64,000 nt of DNA from contig CBDEWF010000129.1 of assembly GCA_965243775.1 (NCBI GenBank), positions 1 through 64,000 of the forward strand, given 5' to 3'. The notes under the pieces were generated by a model. The model was not told the origin of the DNA and did not search any database. It saw nothing but the letters and a program-made list of their open reading frames with translations. Positions 40,201 to 47,631 of this stretch are shown here, piece after piece. Position 1 is the stretch's first letter, and each line of letters opens with the position of its first letter. Made by a program: the position numbers and the translations under genes. The stretch is from Sansalvadorimonas sp965243775. GTDB taxonomy: Bacteria; Pseudomonadota; Gammaproteobacteria; Pseudomonadales; Endozoicomonadaceae.

Positions 40201-42554
40201 AGGATGGTGAAATCAAAGGTTGTGTCGTGGTGTTCAGTGATATCACCCAGCGCCAGCTAATGGATCAGGAGTTAAGGCTGGCAAAAGAGACTGCTGAACA
40301 GGCCTCCCAGGCCAAAAGTGATTTCTTGGCCAATATGAGTCATGAAATCCGTACACCGATGAACGCCATACTGGGCATGTCCCAGCTGGTACTTCAGACC
40401 AGTCTGGAACGCAAACAGCGTAACTATATTGAGAAGGTTCACCGCTCCGCTCAGTCTCTTCTGGGTGTCATCAACGATATTTTAGATTTTTCAAAAATTG
40501 AAGCCGGCAAGCTTGAGCTGGAGAGAGTCCCATTCAGGCTTGAAAATGTGCTCAGTGATATGAGCAGTATTGTCAGCCTGCATGCGGAAGAAAAAGGGCT
40601 GGAACTTCTGTTCTCCGTCATACCCAATGACATGCCGGAACTGGTAGGTGACCCCCTGCGCCTTGGTCAGGTTCTGCTAAACCTTGGCAATAACGCGGTG
40701 AAGTTTACCGAGCAGGGGGAAATCACGGTCACTTCCCGGATGACTGAACTGACTGATGATGAGGTTGAGATTCACTTTACAGTCAAGGATACCGGTATAG
40801 GTCTGACCCATGAACAACAGTCCAAGTTGTTCCAGTCATTCAGTCAGGCTGACACTTCGACAACCCGGCGTTATGGTGGAACCGGGCTTGGTCTGGCTAT
40901 CTGTCACCGGCTGGTTGATATGATGGACGGGAAAATCTGGGTAGAGAGTACACCGGGTGAGGGGGCCGATTTCCACTTTACTCTGCGCTTTGGTGTCAAG
41001 TCTGTGAAAACGCCCAAAGCTGACTTGGCCTTTCTGCGTAACCGCCGGGTGCTGGTGGTGGATGATAATCCTACCGCGCGGGAAATCTGTGTAGCCATGT
41101 TTGAAAGTTTTGGCATGCGGGTTGATGAAGCCAAAAGCGGGGGGGAAGCCCTGCAGCTGGTACTTGAGGCTGAACCAACGCCCGATCCGTTCAACCTGGT
41201 CATCCTTGACTGGCGTATGCCAGGCCTGGATGGAATCAGTACGGCTCGTCTGATGTCCCAGCAGTGTCAGAAACTATCGCCGCACTGCATCCTGGTAACG
41301 GCTTTCGGTCAGGAATTTGCCAGTGAAACCGGAAAGGGCAGCAATATTAAATCTTATCTCTCCAAGCCGGTTACAGCATCGTCCATGATGGATGCTGTGG
41401 CCCGTGCTTTTGGTGAAGATCAGCCCGTGCAGACAACCCAGAAGACCAGCAGTGAGCGGGTTGAAGCAGCGGTGAAACATCTTGCGGGTGCTGAGATTCT
41501 GCTGGTAGAAGATAACGAGATTAACCAGGAACTGGCACTGGATCTTCTGGTCAGCAATGGCATGAGTGCAGTATTGGCTGAAAATGGCCAGGAAGCGCTG
41601 GAGTATCTTGCCAGTCGCCCCTTCGATGGTGTTCTGATGGATTGTCAGATGCCAATCATGGACGGCTATGAGGCAACCTGTCACATTCGGGAGAATCCTG
41701 AGTGGAAAGATCTGCCCGTTCTGGCCATGACCGCTAATGCTATGGCTGGAGATCGTGAGAAGGTGCTGGAAGCGGGTATGAATGACCATATTGCCAAGCC
41801 TATCGACTTCGATGATATGCTGACCAAAATGGCTAATTGGATTACTCCCAGTCGCCCGGGAATAAAGCTGAAAGCGACTCCTGTTCAGGATACAGACAAG
41901 TGGGACTGGGGATTGCTGATGGGTATTAATGCCCGTGCTGGTCTGGATATATGCCAGAACAAGAGTAGCTTGTACTTCAAATTGCTGACCCGCTTTATCT
42001 CTAATCAGTCAAGTTTTGCTAAGGATTATCGTGGAGCGATTGAAACAGGTGACTTTGAACTGGCTATACGTCTGGCTCACACCTTGAAAGGGGTGGCTGG
42101 CAATATCGGAGCCACAGAGCTGGCCCGGCTGGCTATGGAACTGCAGAAAATTACCGAGAAAAAGGCCTCTCAACCCAAGTTGCTGCAGAAGGTTCAGCAA
42201 TTACAGGCGGTTCTGGAAGAAGTGAACAGCGGCATTCAGGCTCTCAAAAATCATATGGAGCAGGTGGAGCTGGCCACCAGTTCTGTGTTGCCTGAAGAGC
42301 AGGACAGTTCCCGGATTGATATGGAAATGCTGGCTCAGAAGCTGGGCCGGGTTAGAACGCTTATGGAGGAAGATGATACCGAAGCTCTGGATATTTTTGC
42401 GCCTCTGGTTGCGGATCTGACCCAGCTGTCTGAAAAACCAGGTATGCCAGATGCCATAGAGCGTGCACTGGAAGGGTACGACTTTGAGCAGGCATTAACT
42501 CTGCTGGATGAGTTGACTGAAAAATTAAATATCGCTGTTGCAGTTGAAGAGTGA
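37266..42554 (+). CDS. Unorthodox hybrid sensor histidine kinase with two periplasmic sensor regions
   Basis: A protein of up to 1762 residues. The order is: N-terminal membrane helix (about 63-83), a short periplasmic part, a solute-binding-protein-like domain (about 220-455; VAIAEYAPYISM, FPGVLFDESR), membrane helices near 465-487 and 511-533, a second periplasmic sensor region (about 535-820), a membrane helix (823-845), a PAS domain (about 880-1000), HisKA with SHEIRTPMNAILG (phosphorylated His1026), a HATPase domain with NAVKFTEQG and GTGLGLAI, two receiver domains (Asp1315 and Asp1459) and an HPt domain (His1605 in LAHTLKGVAGN). All phosphorelay residues are intact. The start is uncertain: TTG at 37266 has AGGA at good distance; the ATG at 37425 would also retain all domains. 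It is followed by an HD-GYP regulator gene, its likely partner. Confidence 0.9.
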   Translation: MFEPAGTIVSDSHLCKKWLRKYLGIWNRIFLVNKQVAPLDRCMALAFKIFGTDMSLLRLVVANSYKSTASLGIGLIVTLWLAVGFTSIAHAIAFDDTPDIARFDQREEQIATELASLSKTFVYNLDVDNLKQTLKFVVRQDIGIRAVRIIDSVSGQPLLVYHRRSDGQGFFEEDISDKSLNYPKTVEPIVHQGEMVGMLELYYDSSINGEFPDLSLGFTARERLWIQGSKPLRVAIAEYAPYISMGDNGRPQGVLVEYLERLQNLTGLSFIYETGSFSDLLSRFQAGEIDIFPGVLFDESRINLGQFSSPVLGIKDAIYLREEQEEISGFEDLQGKRVAVVRNYLVGHLIRKKYPEVELVEMESLISSVQALLNGDVEAIVQVESVVNNLLKMNSTSGLKRIKQNSLPSRNMHLLVQTGQDTLLSVINKVLHSISAEEKQSILSQYVALEADSRQVTSRHSDDLFSATAMSLLGLFAVVLVILFVIARSMARHSGYDRSRIAFGTRKFARLVMVSIALFVSLSWALTWMILQYNLKQEELDAQTQLKLTVNAANERVNRLLAYDSSVVTHIANKPLAQKLVQALVDLPEGEGQVRQSITLELQGFWQGYQNIIKNGTIVVTDLNGQMLYGQGGDDLTDIPEKYFQQARYGQVMWVSPELFPVTEKVSPVNGGMESWPDGHPGIEGNWMSYILTPVYGQDGEAIALAIDRVNLTARLYEFLKDTAMISNTRVYPVNSRGIAMDMELSSPSRGAYFSLNDTHSLSLFYSESMTKGIARTSDLEQYPNNSGVECYGLGIWNPSLGIGFVAEISQAESLSGYQALKYGLILVLSLVFAITVPYIMFMLNLGRQANEKLKASNEELDQIVNDRTCELSKLEEQSRMILTSVGQGLLGLDESGRVNFINGAALSLLGYQEYEVQNRAILSLIQHSDSDRRPRRSSSLPISEALVKGICHTDLIDCFWTKGGRCFAVEYSCCPIVQDGEIKGCVVVFSDITQRQLMDQELRLAKETAEQASQAKSDFLANMSHEIRTPMNAILGMSQLVLQTSLERKQRNYIEKVHRSAQSLLGVINDILDFSKIEAGKLELERVPFRLENVLSDMSSIVSLHAEEKGLELLFSVIPNDMPELVGDPLRLGQVLLNLGNNAVKFTEQGEITVTSRMTELTDDEVEIHFTVKDTGIGLTHEQQSKLFQSFSQADTSTTRRYGGTGLGLAICHRLVDMMDGKIWVESTPGEGADFHFTLRFGVKSVKTPKADLAFLRNRRVLVVDDNPTAREICVAMFESFGMRVDEAKSGGEALQLVLEAEPTPDPFNLVILDWRMPGLDGISTARLMSQQCQKLSPHCILVTAFGQEFASETGKGSNIKSYLSKPVTASSMMDAVARAFGEDQPVQTTQKTSSERVEAAVKHLAGAEILLVEDNEINQELALDLLVSNGMSAVLAENGQEALEYLASRPFDGVLMDCQMPIMDGYEATCHIRENPEWKDLPVLAMTANAMAGDREKVLEAGMNDHIAKPIDFDDMLTKMANWITPSRPGIKLKATPVQDTDKWDWGLLMGINARAGLDICQNKSSLYFKLLTRFISNQSSFAKDYRGAIETGDFELAIRLAHTLKGVAGNIGATELARLAMELQKITEKKASQPKLLQKVQQLQAVLEEVNSGIQALKNHMEQVELATSSVLPEEQDSSRIDMEMLAQKLGRVRTLMEEDDTEALDIFAPLVADLTQLSEKPGMPDAIERALEGYDFEQALTLLDELTEKLNIAVAVEE

Positions 42555-42566
42555 TGCCCGATTGAC

Positions 42567-43634
42567 ATGATGAGTACTTCTTTGAAACCGACATCCGACT
42601 CCCAGGTTGTCCTGGTTGTGGATGATACCCCCGAGAATATTGATGTTCTGCGTGAGATTCTGCAGCCGGATTATCGGGTCAAGGCCGCATTGAATGGTGC
42701 CAGAGCCTTGAAAATTGCCCAGACTGCACCCCACCCGGACTTGATATTGCTGGACATCATGATGCCTGAGATAGATGGGTATGAAGTTTGTCGACAGCTG
42801 AAGGCCCATCCGAATACAGCAGATATTCCCGTGATCTTTATCTCTGCCATGAGCAGAGAGGAAGATGAAGCGAGTGGCCTGGCCCTTGGGGCGGTTGATT
42901 ACATTACCAAGCCCGTTTGTCCTGAAATTGTCAGGGCCAGGGTGCGTACCCATTTGGCACTGTATGATCAGAGCCGGTATCTTGAACAGCTGGTTTCCAA
43001 AAGAACAGCAGAGCTGGAACGGAAAACCATCGAACTGGCTGAGTCCCGTGAGCAGGTGATCCACTGCCTGGGCCGTGCAGCGGAGTTCAAGGATAATGAA
43101 ACCGGCATGCATGTTATCCGGATGAGTCACTATGCACGGTTAATCGCTGCTGCTATCGGAGAGGATCAGGCCTGGGTAAGACTGCTGCATCAAGCTGCTC
43201 CCATGCATGACATTGGCAAAATTGGCATTCCAGACAGTATCTTGCTTAAGCCGGGCAAGCTTGATTCCGATGAATGGGATGTTATGAAAAAACATCCGGA
43301 ATATGGTGGTGATATTATTGGGAAGCACAGCTCTGAACTTATGCGTATGGCCAGGGAGATTGCCCTGACCCATCACGAAAAATGGGATGGCTCCGGTTAT
43401 CCAAATGGCCTGAAGGGGGAAGAGATTCCTCTGGGGGCGAGAATTGTGGCTATTGCTGATGTCTTTGATGCGCTGACCAGTGAGCGCCCCTATAAACGGG
43501 CCTGGAGCATTGAAGAAGCAACAAGCTGGATTGAGCAGCAGTCAGGCTCGCACTTTGATCCAGGCCTGGTCGAGGCATTTCGGCAGGTTCTGCCAGAGAT
43601 ACTGCAGATCAAACAACAGTACGCCGAGAGTTAA
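42567..43634 (+). CDS. Response regulator with HD-GYP cyclic-di-GMP phosphodiesterase domain
   Basis: A 355-residue protein of RpfG type. The receiver domain (about 14-130) has the acidic pocket VVDD (17-20), the phosphorylated Asp63 in LILLDIMMP and Lys115 in YITKP. A linker helix (135-165) leads to the HD-GYP domain with HDIGK (214-218), HHEKWDGSGYPNG (269-281; GYP at 277-279) and DVFDALTSERPYK. All metal ligands seem present, so active hydrolysis of cyclic di-GMP is likely. The gene begins 12 bases after the hybrid kinase stop, so the kinase HPt domain probably phosphorylates this regulator. Confidence 0.93.
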   Translation: MMSTSLKPTSDSQVVLVVDDTPENIDVLREILQPDYRVKAALNGARALKIAQTAPHPDLILLDIMMPEIDGYEVCRQLKAHPNTADIPVIFISAMSREEDEASGLALGAVDYITKPVCPEIVRARVRTHLALYDQSRYLEQLVSKRTAELERKTIELAESREQVIHCLGRAAEFKDNETGMHVIRMSHYARLIAAAIGEDQAWVRLLHQAAPMHDIGKIGIPDSILLKPGKLDSDEWDVMKKHPEYGGDIIGKHSSELMRMAREIALTHHEKWDGSGYPNGLKGEEIPLGARIVAIADVFDALTSERPYKRAWSIEEATSWIEQQSGSHFDPGLVEAFRQVLPEILQIKQQYAES

Positions 43635-43635
43635 G

Positions 43636-44448
43636 TTGAGAGCTTTACGGATTGTCTTTCTTGCAGTTGCTGCACTCTTTTCTGTCACAGCATCCCTGGC
43701 AGAAGAGGGGCCGGTTGTGCTGAGGGTTGGTCTGGTTGATGGTGGCAGGATTCCCTACTTCTGGGAAGATACAGAAACCTTGGCACCCAAAGGTTTTTAT
43801 ATTGAACTGCTCAATAATATTTCTGCCCAGACTGGAATTTTGTTTGATTATCGTTTTATCCCCCAGGCCCGCATTCGGCTCTATATGAAAGTTGGAGCGC
43901 TGGATCTCGAACCGGGTATTGCCAAGAGCTGGCGGCAGAAGCCTGATGAAAAAGGTATTTCTGTTTACAGCAGACCTTTCGTTCTTGCAGAAGAAGTAAT
44001 CGTCAGTCATACCAGGCTGGAGTCATCTCCCCGTTCGTTCCGGGATTTAAAACCCGGACGCATCTGTAAGGTTCTTGGCTTCAGTGGGGGAAGTACCAAA
44101 GGCCATCAGGTCATCACGGTGCTGAATGATCTGCAGATGGTGAAAATGCTGAATCTAAAACGGTGTGATTATGGTTTGATGCCTCTTGATATAGCCCGCT
44201 ACCTGAAAGACCAGCACAAGTTCAACATTCACTTCTCAAAGCCTCTGCACAGGTTTCAGTTGAGCCTGCGACTGGATAAACAGTTTGCAGACCTTTTGCC
44301 ACAGATAAACAGGGCTATCGAGAATATGACTGTCAGTGGCCGGATGAATGCGATGCTGGAGAAATACCGAATGCGTGCTGTCGTTGCTAACTGCGGTAGT
44401 CTGGATGAAACTTGTCTGCCAGCTGTTGACCGCTCATCTGAGACATAA
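43636..44448 (+). CDS. Periplasmic solute-binding protein, family 3-like
   Basis: A 270-residue protein. The start is TTG at 43636, one base after the HD-GYP stop. The first residues (RALRIVFLAVAALFSVTASLAEE) are a good signal peptide ending near residue 22. The mature part follows the bacterial extracellular solute-binding family 3 outline: RVGLVDGGRIPYFWED, FYIELLNNISAQTGILFDYRFIP (landmark), a hinge, and a C-terminal helix NRAIENMTVSGRMNAMLEKY. No transporter genes are nearby, so it may present a ligand to the hybrid kinase, which itself has a similar domain, rather than feed an ABC importer. An earlier in-frame ATG at 43480 lies inside the HD-GYP gene and is unlikely. Confidence 0.8.
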   Translation: MRALRIVFLAVAALFSVTASLAEEGPVVLRVGLVDGGRIPYFWEDTETLAPKGFYIELLNNISAQTGILFDYRFIPQARIRLYMKVGALDLEPGIAKSWRQKPDEKGISVYSRPFVLAEEVIVSHTRLESSPRSFRDLKPGRICKVLGFSGGSTKGHQVITVLNDLQMVKMLNLKRCDYGLMPLDIARYLKDQHKFNIHFSKPLHRFQLSLRLDKQFADLLPQINRAIENMTVSGRMNAMLEKYRMRAVVANCGSLDETCLPAVDRSSET

Positions 44449-44573
44449 AGACCTATACTCGACCAGTAAAGCTGGAGCTGGGCTGAATGAATTGATGTCA
44501 AATTCGTAGATACAGAAGTCAATCATCAAGTACAGGCAATAAGTGCAAGGCTCTGGATTTATGGGTAAAGTTT

Positions 44574-44885
44574 GTGCGGTTATCAAACACAGGTTTCAAA
44601 GTGTCCCAGAGTAAAGTGGACAGTGCTGGTCAAGCCTGTCGAGCAGGTTGTGGAGCCTGCTGTATCTCTCCTTCTATTTCTACTCCTATTCCTGGTATGC
44701 CTGGCGGTAAACCTGCGGGTATTCGCTGTATACAGCTGGATGAACGGAATATGTGCCGTTTGTTTGGGAAGCCGGAACGACCCGCTGTCTGCACAGTATT
44801 TATAGTCGATCAGTCCACTTGCGGAGAGAATAAAGAAGAGGCAATGTTACGTATCCTTGAGCTGGAACAACTCACTGTGGGTTAA
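44574..44885 (+). CDS. YkgJ-family cysteine cluster protein
   Basis: A 103-residue protein with the family's cysteine pattern: CRAGCGACC near residues 22-30, then C53 in GIRCIQLDE, C62 in NMCRLFGKPERP and C74 in AVCTVF. The family (UPF0153, formerly called Fe-S oxidoreductase) probably binds a metal or iron-sulfur cluster; the function is unknown. The start codon is GTG at 44574. An overlapping + strand frame from 44572 lacks the cysteines. It lies two bases before pncC and is likely co-transcribed with it. Confidence 0.8.
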   Translation: MRLSNTGFKVSQSKVDSAGQACRAGCGACCISPSISTPIPGMPGGKPAGIRCIQLDERNMCRLFGKPERPAVCTVFIVDQSTCGENKEEAMLRILELEQLTVG

Positions 44886-44887
44886 CA

Positions 44888-45388
44888 ATGAGCGAATCCT
44901 CCCTTTATCTGCTTGCGGAAATGGCCGGTAAGGCCCTGAAAGAGAGCCATCAGGTGGTGGCTACAGCGGAATCCTGCACCGGTGGTGGCATTATGCAGGC
45001 ACTGACAGAAGTTCCGGGTAGTTCTGGTTGGTGTGACGGGGGCCTGATCACCTACTCCAGCGATGCCAAGCAACGCCTTCTGGGAGTGCCGAAAACAATC
45101 ATTGAACAATTTGGTGCTGTGAGTGATGAAACTGTTCGGGCTATGGCTGAGGGTGTGCTGTCCCGTTGTGGAGCAACAGTCTCGGTTGCGGTCAGTGGGA
45201 TTGCCGGGCCAGATGGGGGAACGGTAGAAAAGCCGGTTGGCACTGTCTGGATTGCCTGGGCAGGTGCAGGTACCAGGACCAAAACCCTGAAATTTCTTTT
45301 TGAAGGTGATCGGGCATCCATAAGGCGTCAGACAGTTTATGCTGCTCTGGATGAGCTGATAGCCCGCTGCCAGAACAGTGATGCCTGA
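44888..45388 (+). CDS. pncC: Nicotinamide-nucleotide amidase (CinA C-terminal domain)
   Basis: A 166-residue single-domain CinA/PncC protein with the landmark ATAESCTGGG (25-34), GGLITYSSDAKQRLLGVP and AVSGIAGPDGGT. It deamidates nicotinamide mononucleotide to nicotinate mononucleotide in pyridine nucleotide recycling. The N-terminal MoCF-like domain of full CinA is absent, as in E. coli PncC (YgaD). Its place just before recA is conserved in gammaproteobacteria. The start is three bases after the YkgJ-family gene stop. Confidence 0.95.
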   Translation: MSESSLYLLAEMAGKALKESHQVVATAESCTGGGIMQALTEVPGSSGWCDGGLITYSSDAKQRLLGVPKTIIEQFGAVSDETVRAMAEGVLSRCGATVSVAVSGIAGPDGGTVEKPVGTVWIAWAGAGTRTKTLKFLFEGDRASIRRQTVYAALDELIARCQNSDA

Positions 45389-45484
45389 CCAGATCTGGAA
45401 AGATGTTTGCAAATAGCCATGGTAAAAAGACCAAAAAACTATATGCCATAAAACTATGCGCTTTTTAGAAACTGTGTTTTAATA

Positions 45485-45500
45485 CTGTTTATGTATACAG
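45485..45500 (+). promoter_or_regulatory. LexA (SOS) box upstream of recA
   Basis: CTGTTTATGTATACAG fits CTGT-N8-ACAG and, with its flanking TA pairs, differs little from the E. coli consensus. It lies 104 bases before the recA start, where LexA would cover the promoter. It implies SOS control of recA and, through overlap, recX. Confidence 0.92.
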
Positions 45501-45603
45501 TATTGAGTCTGTGTCTGACTCACTGCAGACAGACCAAGGCAAGCCGTTTAAAACAAACAGCTTAAAGATTGAAAGCAACTGGAAAATGCGGAAGAGGTGA
45601 GCG

Positions 45604-46680
45604 ATGGATGACAACAAAAAAAAGGCGTTAAGTGCAGCCCTGGGCCAGATTGAGAGACAGTTCGGTAAAGGCGCTGTTATGCGCATGGGAGACCAGAAGC
45701 GAGAGGCTATTCCAGCTATTTCTACCGGCTCCCTGCAACTGGATATTGCCCTCGGTATTGGTGGTCTGCCAAAAGGCCGGATTGTTGAAATCTATGGCCC
45801 GGAATCCTCCGGTAAAACCACTCTGACTCTGAGCCTGATTGCTGAAGCCCAGAAGCTGGGCAACACCTGTGCCTTTGTTGATGCCGAGCATGCACTGGAC
45901 CCGGACTATGCCGGCAAACTGGGGGTCAACGTTGATGACCTGTATGTCTCCCAGCCGGATACTGGTGAACAGGCCCTTGAAATTACCGATATGCTGGTGC
46001 GCTCCAATGCTGTGGATGTCATTATCGTTGACTCGGTTGCAGCACTGGTGCCCAAAGCAGAGATTGAAGGGGACATGGGGGATTCCCATGTTGGCCTACA
46101 GGCTCGTCTGATGAGCCAGGCTCTGCGTAAGCTGACCGGTTCCATTAAACAGGCCAACTGTCTGGTTATCTTTATCAACCAGATCCGTATGAAGATTGGG
46201 GTCATGTTTGGTAACCCTGAAACCACTACAGGCGGTAATGCCCTCAAGTTTTACTCTTCCGTACGTCTGGATATTCGTCGTACCGGAGCAGTTAAACAGG
46301 GTGATGAAGTGATTGGTAATGAGACCCGGGTCAAGGTGGTGAAGAACAAGGTTTCACCACCCTTTAAACAGGCTGAATTCCAGATCCTATATGGACAAGG
46401 TATTTACCATATGGGTGAAGTGATTGACCTTGGTGTCAAGTTGAAGCTGGTTGAGAAGGCTGGAGCCTGGTATTCCTACAAAGGCAGTAAGATTGGTCAG
46501 GGTAAAGCCAATGCTGCCCAGTACCTGACTGATAACTCTGCCATTGCTCTGGAGATTGAAACTGAGATTCGCAGGCAGTTGCTGAACCTGGAGCCTGAAG
46601 CAAAGGCTGAAGACAGCTTCAAGGGCAACAATACCAAGAACAACAGTTCCAAGAATAACAAAGAGCTGACCCCCGCCTGA
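45604..46680 (+). CDS. recA: Recombinase RecA
   Basis: A 358-residue RecA. Walker A is GPESSGKT (65-72), Walker B is VDVIIVDSVAALVPK, loop L1 follows EGDMGDSHVGLQARLMSQALRK (landmark), loop L2 is RMKIGVMFGNPETTTGGNALKFYSS (landmark), and the C-terminal tail is rich in Asn and Lys (NNTKNNSSKNNKELTPA) where many RecAs are acidic. It forms ATP-dependent filaments on single-stranded DNA for homologous recombination and triggers LexA self-cleavage. GAGGTG precedes the ATG. The stop codon overlaps the recX start. Confidence 0.98.
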   Translation: MDDNKKKALSAALGQIERQFGKGAVMRMGDQKREAIPAISTGSLQLDIALGIGGLPKGRIVEIYGPESSGKTTLTLSLIAEAQKLGNTCAFVDAEHALDPDYAGKLGVNVDDLYVSQPDTGEQALEITDMLVRSNAVDVIIVDSVAALVPKAEIEGDMGDSHVGLQARLMSQALRKLTGSIKQANCLVIFINQIRMKIGVMFGNPETTTGGNALKFYSSVRLDIRRTGAVKQGDEVIGNETRVKVVKNKVSPPFKQAEFQILYGQGIYHMGEVIDLGVKLKLVEKAGAWYSYKGSKIGQGKANAAQYLTDNSAIALEIETEIRRQLLNLEPEAKAEDSFKGNNTKNNSSKNNKELTPA

Positions 46681-47147
46681 TGTCTGAACAGGAAACTCTT
46701 CTCCGGCGTGCGGCAATGGATTTGCTGGCACGCCGGGAACATTCACGCCGGGAACTCGCTGGTAAACTGCGTGGCCGGGTGGATTCGCTGGATGAACTGG
46801 AAGATGTTCTGGACAGGCTGGAAGAAGATCATCTGCTCTCCGATGAACGGTTTGTTGAAGCCTTTATCCGGGCAAGAGCAGGGCGTGGTTACGGCTCTGT
46901 GAGAATCCGGCAGGAACTTCAGCAAAAAGGTATTGACAGCGAAAATATTCAGCAGGGACTGGAAGCATTTGATGTTGACTGGCAGAGGCTTGCCCGAGAG
47001 GCTCGCATCCGCAAATTCGGTACCGGGCAGCCAGTTGATAATCGCGATAGAAACCGCCAGATGCGTTATCTGCAATACCGTGGTTTTGATATGGATGCGA
47101 TACGCTCAGCCATGTTTAGTACAGCAGTGTTTGGCAGTGAAGAGTAA
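46680..47147 (+). CDS. recX: RecA regulator RecX
   Basis: A 155-residue, helix-rich RecX with three repeated three-helix units: LARREHSRRELAGKL, RAGRGYGSVRIRQELQQKG and the final RNRQMRYLQYRGFDMDAI. It binds the groove of RecA filaments and limits their growth. The ATG shares a base with the recA stop (TGATG), so translation is coupled to recA and both are under the LexA box upstream. Confidence 0.93.
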   Translation: MSEQETLLRRAAMDLLARREHSRRELAGKLRGRVDSLDELEDVLDRLEEDHLLSDERFVEAFIRARAGRGYGSVRIRQELQQKGIDSENIQQGLEAFDVDWQRLAREARIRKFGTGQPVDNRDRNRQMRYLQYRGFDMDAIRSAMFSTAVFGSEE

Positions 47148-47153
47148 ATCTCT

Positions 47154-47495
47154 CTAGAAAATTGTTCCGTCATTATCCATCAGGGCTGTGGAATCATCGT
47201 TTTTTTGCATTTCAGCCCTGAGCTGGCGGCGGCTTAGCAGCTTTTTCTGAACAGGGATTGGCAAGTCAGTAAAGTGAAAAACCTGCTTGGCAATAAGTAT
47301 GTCGATTAAATCCTCCAGCACCCGGATAAATTCGGCATCAGATGCCTGCATAACCCTCTCGCCGATAGCTGGATTACGGCTTAGAAAGGCCCTAAGTTCA
47401 TCATCTTCAAGCACAGCCGGTTCCCAGCTTTGAGACATCTGTTCTTCCGATACGGCATTGATTTTCCCTTCATCATCCCTGAGCACATATAGCAT
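47154..47495 (-). CDS. Conserved gammaproteobacterial hypothetical protein
   Basis: A 113-residue soluble acidic protein, MLYVLRDDEGKINAVSEEQ..., with a middle helix DAEFIRVLEDLIDILIAKQ and the segment FTDLPIPVQKKLLSRRQLR. It resembles the small Pseudomonas proteins misnamed tryptophan synthase beta-like, which share the [IV]RVLEDLI and FTDLP..QKLLSR stretches. It has no enzyme motifs. It is convergent with recX, with six bases between the stops. Function is unknown. Confidence 0.7.
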   Translation of the reverse strand: MLYVLRDDEGKINAVSEEQMSQSWEPAVLEDDELRAFLSRNPAIGERVMQASDAEFIRVLEDLIDILIAKQVFHFTDLPIPVQKKLLSRRQLRAEMQKNDDSTALMDNDGTIF

Positions 47496-47631
47496 TCCTA
47501 GGCTCCTTTAACTATCGCTGTTTCAATTTATTAATAAAGGGTAGTACAGGAGAAGGTGTATAAAAGATAGGATATTGAACCTGATGGCAGCTGGGGAATA
47601 GGTAAGAATAATCAGGAGTGAACGACCCTGA

